NCBI GenBank assembly: GCA_018712515.1
Contig: DVGW01000043.1
Location: forward strand, 1 to 48,707
Length of the DNA stretch: 48,707 nucleotides
Direction of reading: 5' to 3'
Source: Aphodovivens avicola
GTDB lineage: Bacteria; Actinomycetota; Coriobacteriia; Coriobacteriales; Eggerthellaceae
Shown: one piece after another, positions 42,460 to 48,707 of the stretch
Layout of the letters: every line of letters starts with the position of its first letter
Position numbering within the stretch: position 1 is the stretch's first letter
Position numbers and translations under genes: made by a program
The notes under the pieces: model-generated
The model's database searches: none
What the model saw: the letters and a program-made list of their open reading frames with translations, nothing else
Told to the model about the DNA's origin: nothing

Positions 42460-43022
42460 GGGGCATCTCTCCTTAGCGGGGATCGGATCGCATTGCCGCC
42501 ATTATACGCAACGGCGCTGGCGGCAGGAGCGCCGGACAGCCAGCAGACGCAGGCGCCTGGCAAGAGGCGCGCGAGGAAGGCGGCGGGGTGGTGGCGCGGC
42601 GGGGCAACGGCGGACACGCAGGATGCGACGGCGCGGAATGGCGCGAACAGGATGCGAGCGAAGCAAGGTCGCAAGCGCGAGGAATGCAACGACGCGCGAC
42701 GGCGGCGTGGCTCGAGGCGTGACGTTATACGATGGCGCCCCATGCAACGCGGCAAAGCAACGCAACGGCGAAGAGACGAGGCGGCACGACGACGAAGAGG
42801 CGAAGCGGAGCGACAAAGCACCGAACGCAGCAACTCAACTGCAGACCATTACCCGAATGCGCGATTTAGCGCGAATTCAGAGAGGCTTCCGCTTGAGAAA
42901 CCATTTGCTGCTCAGCGTTATGCCTGTTCAGATAGCAGTCGTCCTAAATCGCGAAAACGGGATTCGCGCTAAATCGAGTTTCCGGGTCTTCGATCAACGG
43001 CAAAACGACGCAATCGTGCGAT
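42460..43022. other. 560-bp gene-free, strand-asymmetric region
   Basis: Between the MetH-like gene and the U32 peptidase. From about 42510 to 42840 the plus strand is nearly free of T (2-5 T per 60 bases) and very rich in A and G, with CG steps. From 42850 on it turns A+T-richer and carries the ATTTAGCGCG repeats. No frame has a ribosome binding site. Confidence 0.6.
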
Positions 43023-43035
43023 TTAGCGCGATTCC
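42861..43035. repeat. Cluster of CGATTTAGCGCGAAT repeats reaching the U32 stop
   Basis: Copies lie at 42861-42877 (plus), 42961-42976 (minus), 43018-43034 (plus) and a short form TAAATCGCG at 42945-42953. The copy at 43018 contains the TAA stop of the U32 peptidase (43023-43025). Confidence 0.7.
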
Positions 43036-44489
43036 CCTTCGCGTGCGATGCGGGCGCGCAAGAGGTCGCCCGCTTGCAAGGGGGTTCCGACCGTAAAGCG
43101 GTAGCGCGCCATCGACCGGTTGGCGACCCCGACGGTGACGGGATGCGGCGCGGGATCGTCCTCGGTCGGATCCGGCAGCCAGCGCAGGCCCTCCACGCGG
43201 ATCTTCTCGATAGGACGGTGCGGCGCGAGAAGCTCCAGCTCGTCGCCCTCGCAGAAACGGTTGTGGCACTGCGCCTCGACGATCCAGGAGGTTCCCCCAC
43301 GTTCCGGCTGGGAGCCAACGACGCACTCCCCCGCGGATTCACCAGCGGCGACGCGCTCCACCGCCGGATCGGAAGCACCGCGCGCCATGCCACGCTCCCC
43401 CGCGGGTTCGCCAGCGGCGGCGCGCTCCCCCGCAGAATCGTCGGCAGCACGCTCCCCCGCGGATTCGCCAGCAGCACCGCACGTCGCGTTGCGCTGCCCC
43501 GCCGGCTCGCACGCCGTCACCGTCGCGACGTGCAGGCATTCCTTCACGTAGCCGTCACGTTCGGGCGTCTGGTTGGGCTGGCCGTAGTAGAAGCCCGTGC
43601 CGTAGGGCCGATGCGAGATCGCCAGCAGATCGTCGTGCACCGATGCTGGATCGGCGCCGTCGAGCACCGCGCGGTAAGCGTGCACGACCGTTGCGACGTA
43701 GAAGGCCTTCTTGTTGCGCCCCTCGAGCTTGATGGAGTCGACACCCGCCGTCGCGAGATCGTCCAGATGGTCGATCATGCAAAGGTCCTGCGCGTTGAGC
43801 ACGAACGAACCGCGCACGTCCTCCTCGATGGGGAAATACTCGCCCGGGCGCTTCTCCTCCACCAGCGCGTAGCTCCAGCGGCACGACTGGGAGCAGTGGC
43901 CCTTGTTCCCGGAGCGGCCCGTCATCGCCGCCGACAGAAGACAGCGTCCCGACACCGCCACGCACATGGCGCCGTGGGCGAACGCCTCGATCTCCAACTC
44001 GCGGGGCGCGTCGGCCCGCAAGCGGGCGATGTCCTCGATGCCCATCTCCCGCGCGCACACCACGCGCGCGGCGCCCATGTCGTGCCAGCGGCGCGCGGCG
44101 GCGGCGTTGGCGACGCTCGCCTGCGTGCTCACATGCAAGGCGACGCCGGGCGCATGCTCCTGCGCCAGAGTGAACGCGCCCAAGTCGCTCACGATGAACG
44201 CGTCGACGCCCGCATCGGCGAGCGCCTCGAGGTATCCCGGCAACGCATCGATGTCGTCAGCGTCCATGAGCGTGTTGATCGTCACGTGCACCGCAGCGCC
44301 CGCATCGTGGGCGAGCCGCACGGCATCGGGGATGTCCGCCAGCGCGAAGTTCTCGGCGCGCTGGCGCATGCCGAACCGATCGCACGCCAGATAGACCGCA
44401 TCCGCGCCGAAGCGCAACGCGGCCTCCATCTGGGATCGGCCGCCCGCCGGCGCGAGCAGTTCCATGGTATGCAGGGGTTTGGAAGTCAT
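43023..44489 (-). CDS. Peptidase U32 family protein with repetitive linker
   Basis: A 488-aa member of the U32 family, which includes collagenase-like proteases and tRNA/ubiquinone hydroxylation factors. Typical stretches are MELLAPAGGRSQMEAALRFGADAVYL, AFAHGAMCVAVSGRCLLSA and NKGHCSQSCRW (cysteine motif for an Fe-S cluster), then LNAQDLCMIDHL and KLEGRNK. Between the barrel and the C-terminal domain is a low-complexity insert of about 70 residues built from a degenerate 9-10 residue unit (AAGESAGERA). I use the ATG at 44489; ATG 44465 (MELLAPAGG) is equally possible as both lack a strong ribosome binding site. Confidence 0.87.
   Translation of the reverse strand: MTSKPLHTMELLAPAGGRSQMEAALRFGADAVYLACDRFGMRQRAENFALADIPDAVRLAHDAGAAVHVTINTLMDADDIDALPGYLEALADAGVDAFIVSDLGAFTLAQEHAPGVALHVSTQASVANAAAARRWHDMGAARVVCAREMGIEDIARLRADAPRELEIEAFAHGAMCVAVSGRCLLSAAMTGRSGNKGHCSQSCRWSYALVEEKRPGEYFPIEEDVRGSFVLNAQDLCMIDHLDDLATAGVDSIKLEGRNKKAFYVATVVHAYRAVLDGADPASVHDDLLAISHRPYGTGFYYGQPNQTPERDGYVKECLHVATVTACEPAGQRNATCGAAGESAGERAADDSAGERAAAGEPAGERGMARGASDPAVERVAAGESAGECVVGSQPERGGTSWIVEAQCHNRFCEGDELELLAPHRPIEKIRVEGLRWLPDPTEDDPAPHPVTVGVANRSMARYRFTVGTPLQAGDLLRARIAREGESR
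43323..43510 (-). repeat. Coding minisatellite in the U32 gene
   Basis: GCTCCCCCGCGGATTCGCC-like units (plus strand) begin near 43325, 43355, 43394, 43424, 43451 and 43493, spaced 27-42 bp apart and keeping the reading frame. They encode the AGESAGER-type linker. Confidence 0.7.
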
Positions 44490-44577
44490 GCGGGGTATGG
44501 TAGCACAGACGCGGCGGGGCGCCCGGCAAGGACGCCCCGCTTTCGCCATTTGAAGATCGGCGGACTCGGCACGCAGC

Positions 44578-46086
44578 CTACCCTCCGAACGTCACGCGCG
44601 CGCCCTGCGGCGTGTCCTCGATGGTGAAGCCCATGCCCGCCAGGCCGTCGCGCACCGCGTCGGCTCGGCCCCAGTCCTTGGCCTTGCGTGCCTCGGCACG
44701 CGCCGAGAGCAGCGCGTCGACCGCCTCGCGCTTGTTCGCGCCCTCGTATCCGGCCTGCTCCTTGGCGAGCTCGAGCACGCCGTCGGGCCAAAGCGCCGTC
44801 TCGCAGGCGCCGTCGTCGGAGCAGGTGCCGCCCACGCCCAGCACGCCCATCAGCTCGACGATGGTATCGCGCGCCTCGGTGATCGCCGCGACGTCCGCCG
44901 TCGAGATGGTCGCATCGCCCAGATGCGCGTTGAGCGAAGACACGAGCTTGCAGATCTCGCCGGCGGCCTTGCAGGTGTTGAAGTCGTCATCCATGCCGGC
45001 GATGAACTCGGCGCGCATCGCGAGCACGTCGGCCTGCAGCGCGGCGGAGTCGATCGTGGCCGGGCCGTCCGCCGCCGTGGACAGCAGCCAGTCGAGGTTG
45101 CGCACGGTGTTGCGGATGCGGCACAGCGCCGAGTTTGCCTCCTCCAGGCGCTCGTCGGAGAAGTCGAGCGGGCTGCGGTAGTGGGTCTGCAGCATGAGGA
45201 AGCGCAGCACCGCGGGCTCGGTCGTCTGCAGCACGTCGCGCAGCAGCTTGAAGTTGCCCAGCGACTTGCTCATCTTCTCGGAGTTGATGCGCAGCATGCC
45301 CGTGTGCATCCAGTGCTCGGCGAACGTGCAGCCGCATGCCGCCTCGCTCTGGGCGCGCTCGTTCTCGTGGTGCGGGAAGATCAGATCCCCGCCGCCGCCG
45401 TGGATGTCGAACGGCAGCCCCAGGTACTTGCGCGACATGGCGGAGCACTCGATGTGCCAGCCGGGGCGGCCCATCCCCCACGGCGACTCCCAGGCGGGCT
45501 CGCCGGGCTTGGCCGCCTTCCACAGCGCGAAATCGAGCGGATCGCGCTTGCGGTCCTCGAGCCCCTGCCCGTCGGCGCGCAGCTCGCGATGGCCGCCCTC
45601 CATCTCGTCGATGTTGCGGCCGGAGAGCGCGCCGTAGCCCTCGTACGAGCGCACGGCGAAGTAGACGTCGCCCTCCGCCTCGTAGGCATGCCCGCCGTCG
45701 ATCAGCTGCTGCACGAGCTCGATCATCGAGGGGATCTCCTCGGTCGCCTTGGGGCGGATGTCGGGGTCGAGCACGCCTGCGGCATGCATGTCCTCGATGA
45801 AGGCCTCGGTGTACTCCGCGGCCACCTCGGCAGCGGAGCGGCCCTCCTCGTTGGCCTTGTTGATGATCTTGTCGTCGACGTCGGTCACGTTCTGCACGAA
45901 CGTCACATCGTAGCCGCGCCACATCAGGTAGCGGCGGATCACGTCGAAGCTGATGAAGGTGCGCGCGTTGCCGATGTGGATGTAGTTGTAGACGGTCGGC
46001 CCGCATACGTACATGCTCACCTTGCCGTCCTCGAGCGGCACGAAGTCGACCTTCTTATGCAGTTTGGTATCGTAGAGCTTGATCAT
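44578..46086 (-). CDS. cysS: Cysteine--tRNA ligase
   Basis: Class I synthetase of 502 aa, charging tRNA-Cys. Signature 1 is HIGN (in TVYNYIHIGNARTF), signature 2 is KMSKS. The zinc ligands include the Cys of MYVCGPT, the Cys of GWHIECSAMS and the His of FPHHENE. Length and domain order are normal. AAGGAG precedes the ATG. Confidence 0.97.
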   Translation of the reverse strand: MIKLYDTKLHKKVDFVPLEDGKVSMYVCGPTVYNYIHIGNARTFISFDVIRRYLMWRGYDVTFVQNVTDVDDKIINKANEEGRSAAEVAAEYTEAFIEDMHAAGVLDPDIRPKATEEIPSMIELVQQLIDGGHAYEAEGDVYFAVRSYEGYGALSGRNIDEMEGGHRELRADGQGLEDRKRDPLDFALWKAAKPGEPAWESPWGMGRPGWHIECSAMSRKYLGLPFDIHGGGGDLIFPHHENERAQSEAACGCTFAEHWMHTGMLRINSEKMSKSLGNFKLLRDVLQTTEPAVLRFLMLQTHYRSPLDFSDERLEEANSALCRIRNTVRNLDWLLSTAADGPATIDSAALQADVLAMRAEFIAGMDDDFNTCKAAGEICKLVSSLNAHLGDATISTADVAAITEARDTIVELMGVLGVGGTCSDDGACETALWPDGVLELAKEQAGYEGANKREAVDALLSARAEARKAKDWGRADAVRDGLAGMGFTIEDTPQGARVTFGG

Positions 46087-46319
46087 GCTGGATCTCCTTG
46101 GAAACTAGCGGCCCGCAAAGCGCACGGGAATCGGACGGGAAATGCAGGATAATGCGCGTTGGACGACAATGATAATCCCTTTCGGAGCCGTTGCAACCGC
46201 AGCGGGGCAAATCGACTCCGCAAAAGCCCAGGTCAAGGAAAATCCTCCGACCCGGATCGATCGACGAGGGGAAACTCCCTCCCTCAAGCGTCGACCAACG
46301 GGCGTTTTCCCGCATTCTC

Positions 46320-46895
46320 CTACCTACATCGGCACAGCAAGGCGACGGCCGTCGCGGAGATGCCCTCCTCGCGGCCCTCGAAGCCCAAACGCTCGGTCGT
46401 CGTCGCCTTGACGCCGACGTTGTCGACCGGCACGCCCATCGCACGCGCCAGGTTCTCGCGCATCCTGTCGCGATGCGGCGAGATCTTGGGGCGTTGCGCG
46501 GCGATGACCGAGTCGACGTCGAGGATCTCGTAGCCCTCGGCGCGCACCTTGTCGGCGACCGCCGACAGAAGCTTCAGCGAATCGGCGCCCTCGTAGGCGG
46601 GATCGGTGTCGGGGAACAGCTTGCCGATGTCCCCGCCGCGTATCGCGCCCAGAAGCGCGTCGGAAACGGCGTGCGCGAGCACGTCGGCGTCCGAATGGCC
46701 GAGCAGGCCGAGCTCGTGCGGGATCTCGACGCCGCCCAGGATGAGCTTGCGGCCCTCGACCAGCGCATGGACGTCATAGCCCTGCCCGATGCGCAGGCGC
46801 CGGGGATCGAACGCCGCCCCGGCTGCCCCGGCAGCCCCGGCCGCGCCGGTTGCCCCGGTCGCGCCGGAACCCGTCATCGCCTCTGATTCGCTCAC
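46320..46895 (-). CDS. ispF: 2-C-methyl-D-erythritol 2,4-cyclodiphosphate synthase
   Basis: Fifth enzyme of the MEP isoprenoid pathway, 191 aa. The catalytic core starts at RIGQGYDVHAL (Zn ligands D and H), with LGLLGHSDADVLAHAVSDALLGA and a C-terminal KATTTERLGFEGREEGI. The first 30 residues are a Gly/Ala/Thr repeat coded by 9-bp units, not part of the family. The start is a GTG overlapping the ispD stop (GTGA); an ATG at 46877 is possible. Confidence 0.95.
   Translation of the reverse strand: MSESEAMTGSGATGATGAAGAAGAAGAAFDPRRLRIGQGYDVHALVEGRKLILGGVEIPHELGLLGHSDADVLAHAVSDALLGAIRGGDIGKLFPDTDPAYEGADSLKLLSAVADKVRAEGYEILDVDSVIAAQRPKISPHRDRMRENLARAMGVPVDNVGVKATTTERLGFEGREEGISATAVALLCRCR
46813..46866 (-). 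repeat. Six 9-bp tandem units in the ispF 5' end
   Basis: Consensus GCNGCCCCG on the plus strand, starting at 46813. They encode the Gly-Ala repeats ahead of the conserved domain and keep frame in any copy number. Confidence 0.75.
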
Positions 46896-47737
46896 AGGTC
46901 GCGTCCTTCCTTCTCGCGAAGATGCGCGCCCACCGCGGCCACCATCATCAGGTAGTCCTCGGGGACGGTCAGCTTGATGTTGTCGCGCTTGCCCTCGACG
47001 ACCAGCACGCGGCCGCCCAAACGCTCGATGAGCGACGAGTCGTCCGTGCCGACGAAGCCGTCGGAGAGCGCGGAGGCATGCGCGCGGCGGTAGATGCCCG
47101 TGCGGAACACCTGCGGCGTCTGCGCGTTCCAGAACACGCTGCGGTCGGGCGTGCCGACGATGACGCCGTCCTCGACGACCTTGAGCGTGTCGATGGCGGG
47201 ATGCGCGACGACGGCGCCGTCGGCATCAAAGTTGCCCTTGAGGGTGTTGATCGTGTGCGCGATGAGCTCTGATGAGATCAGCGGGCGGGCGCCGTCGTGC
47301 GTGACCACGTACTCGTAGTCGTCGGGCACGTACTCCAGGCCCGAGAAGGCCGACTCCTGGCGGCTGGGGCCGGAGGGCGCCAGCACGATGGGCGTGACGA
47401 AGGGGAACGGGTCGATCGCCGTCTTGAGGTACTCCTCGTGGCGCTCCTCAGGGCACACGATGACGATGAGGCCGATGTCGGCGACGGCATCGAACGCCTC
47501 GGCGGACCAGGTGAGGATGGGCTTGTGCGCGATCTCGACGAGCTGCTTGCCGCCCTCCTTGCCGAACCGCTCGCCCGAGCCGCCGGCCAGGATGATCGCG
47601 GCGGTCTTGGGGTTCTTGCCCACCTTGCCCTGGAGCCCGTGCTCCTGCGCAAGCGCATCCATGTCGAAATCATCCGAAGCGAGCGCGAACCCGCGCAGCA
47701 CCGACGGAGAATAGATCGGATCGATGGTTTGCGTCAT
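46892..47737 (-). CDS. ispD: 2-C-methyl-D-erythritol 4-phosphate cytidylyltransferase
   Basis: Third enzyme of the MEP pathway, 281 aa. The CTP site is AAIILAGGSGERFG at about 46-59; VTHDGARPLIS and NAQTPQVFRTGI are family motifs. A 45-residue N-terminal extension precedes the usual start; the first ATG has the strong ribosome binding site GGAGGGGGAGG, so I keep it. Overlaps ispF, forming an ispDF pair with cysS downstream. Confidence 0.95.
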   Translation of the reverse strand: MTQTIDPIYSPSVLRGFALASDDFDMDALAQEHGLQGKVGKNPKTAAIILAGGSGERFGKEGGKQLVEIAHKPILTWSAEAFDAVADIGLIVIVCPEERHEEYLKTAIDPFPFVTPIVLAPSGPSRQESAFSGLEYVPDDYEYVVTHDGARPLISSELIAHTINTLKGNFDADGAVVAHPAIDTLKVVEDGVIVGTPDRSVFWNAQTPQVFRTGIYRRAHASALSDGFVGTDDSSLIERLGGRVLVVEGKRDNIKLTVPEDYLMMVAAVGAHLREKEGRDL

Positions 47738-48003
47738 TTGGAAGCCTCCCCCTCCTTGCGGCCTTAAGCTATCCCCACATTATAACCGCAGATGGACGGC
47801 GCGGCATCGGCAGACGCGACGAAAAGGCGACGGTCTCCCGTCTCGCCCGCGACGTCAGCGCGCGGCGCGGACGGGGGCGGATGATGGAAAAGCCCGCATC
47901 GAGGGGACGCGCGGTCCCTCGATGCGGGCTTGGATGCCGGCTGCGCCGCCGGCGCCGCGCACGGCGGCGGACGGCCTTGAAGCGGCGGATGCGCCGGGCG
48001 CGC
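47738..48003. other. Intergenic region clpC-ispD
   Basis: 266 bp, mostly the clpC terminator and GC-rich spacer. No gene. Confidence 0.5.
47886..47931 (-). terminator. Terminator of clpC
   Basis: An 18-bp stem with one bulged base (arms 47890-47908 and 47914-47931), loop of 5, followed on the minus strand by CTTTTCC. Confidence 0.85.
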
Positions 48004-48707
48004 TTAGTCGGAGGCGCCTCCGGTGAGCGAGCCCGCGGGGCCGGAGCTCATGCCGGCGTGGCCCAGGTCGAAGTTGGTCAGCAGCAGCTCCGCCTCGCGC
48101 GCGATGCTGTCGCGCTTGCGCGGCGCGGGGATGGCGCCGGAACCCTGGCTGAACACCAGCTCGCCGTCCTTGGCGTCCACGTCGATGACCGAGCCGCTGG
48201 TCCACTTGCCCTCCAGGATCTCCTCGGACAGCGGATCCTCCAGCAGGCGCTGGATGGCGCGGCGCAGAGGACGCGCGCCGTAGGCGGTGTCGGTGCCCTC
48301 CTTGGCGAGCAGGGCGCAGGCCGCGTCGCTCAGGTTGATCGACATGTTCTGGGCGATCAGGCGCTCGCGCAGGTCGGCCACCATGAGCTTGACGATCTCG
48401 CCGATCTCGGCGGGCGTGAGCGACTTGAACACGATGATCTCGTCGACGCGGTTGAGGAACTCGGGGCGGAACAGCTTCTTGACCTCGGACATCACGCGGC
48501 TCTTGATCTCCTTGTCGGAAAGGCCGGCCTGCCCGTCGGTGGCGAAGCCCACCGTCGCCGGCTGGGCGATCTCGCGCGCGCCGACGTTGGAGGTCATGAT
48601 GATGACCGTGTTGCGGAAGTCGACCGTGCGGCCCTGGGCGTCGGTCAGGCGCCCCTCCTCCAGGATCTGCAGCAGGATGTTGAACACGTCGGGGTGCGCC
48701 TTCTCGA
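48004..48707 (-). CDS. clpC: ATP-dependent Clp protease ATP-binding subunit ClpC (3' part only)
   Basis: C-terminal 234 residues of a Hsp100 unfoldase; the rest lies beyond the window edge. Visible parts of the second AAA+ domain are EKAHPDVFNILLQILEEGRLTD, IIMTSNVGAREI (sensor 1), FRPEFLNRVDEIIVF (arginine finger) and YGARPLRRAIQRLLEDPLSE (sensor 2). ClpC rather than ClpB is my choice from the gene neighbourhood and the C-terminal end, so the subtype is less sure. A strong terminator follows. Confidence 0.88.
   Translation of the reverse strand, partial: EKAHPDVFNILLQILEEGRLTDAQGRTVDFRNTVIIMTSNVGAREIAQPATVGFATDGQAGLSDKEIKSRVMSEVKKLFRPEFLNRVDEIIVFKSLTPAEIGEIVKLMVADLRERLIAQNMSINLSDAACALLAKEGTDTAYGARPLRRAIQRLLEDPLSEEILEGKWTSGSVIDVDAKDGELVFSQGSGAIPAPRKRDSIAREAELLLTNFDLGHAGMSSGPAGSLTGGASD

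Noticed and set aside
42443..43096. 217-codon plus-strand frame across the thymine-depleted island
   Set aside because: It is mostly Arg/Ala/Gly from the skewed composition, has no ribosome binding site and runs into the U32 gene; I treat the region as non-coding.

Overview
The window looks like a chromosome segment of a high-GC actinobacterium, most likely class Coriobacteriia (Eggerthellaceae-like). This placement is inferred from base composition (about two thirds G+C by eye), the gene set (cydDC, thyX, a flavoredoxin-rubredoxin fusion, a ferredoxin-tailed aldo/keto reductase, Mrp, PspA) and the clpC-ispD-ispF-cysS order. I cannot name a genus from sequence alone.

Layout. 0.3-4.2 kb: cydD-cydC thiol exporter (minus). 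4.5-7.2 kb: a small membrane protein, then DUF1385 and thyX (minus). 7.3-10.8 kb: a methyltransferase, a flavin reductase-rubredoxin fusion and an FAD dehydrogenase. 11.2-14.3 kb: a tiny zinc-ribbon protein with a double-glycine leader, a REP-associated tyrosine transposase (RAYT) bracketed by its own inverted repeats, tatD and tcdA. 14.3-21.3 kb: patatin, YhcH, an RsmB/F-type RNA methyltransferase, a hydrolase and a large M6 metalloprotease. 21.3-23.6 kb: a GT2 glycosyltransferase and a WecA/MraY-like transferase for cell-surface polymers. 24.6-28.2 kb: an operon of four secreted or anchored surface proteins. 28.4-32.2 kb: modA-modB-modC-modD (molybdate uptake). 32.4-36.2 kb: amidohydrolase, Mrp, aldo/keto reductase. 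36.6-38.5 kb: a glycine-rich TPM-like membrane protein beside PspA. 38.9-48.7 kb: serine acetyltransferase, tRNA-Ala(GGC), a small unknown protein, a MetH-like methyltransferase, a U32 peptidase, cysS, ispF, ispD and the 3' end of clpC.

The core genes are ordinary housekeeping genes. The unusual signal lies in dispersed repeats and in how they meet genes. First, a ~100-bp element sits in the same frame inside two unrelated genes (cydD and DUF1385). Its two copies differ by 6 nt in a way that keeps a hairpin, and the DUF1385 copy is framed by a perfect 24-bp inverted repeat. Second, a REP family (GTGACAG...CTGTCAC) occurs at four loci, brackets the RAYT gene, and supplies the TGA stop codon of both tatD and tcdA. 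A different repeat supplies the TAA stop of the U32 peptidase, and a 20-bp tandem repeat supplies the TGA stop of cydC. So repeats meet stop codons repeatedly here. Other notable points are a MerR-type 19-bp-spacer promoter before the aldo/keto reductase, a thymine-depleted gene-free island at 42.5-42.8 kb, a domain shared by two proteins of the surface operon, and a C-terminal motif shared by the TPM-like protein and PspA.
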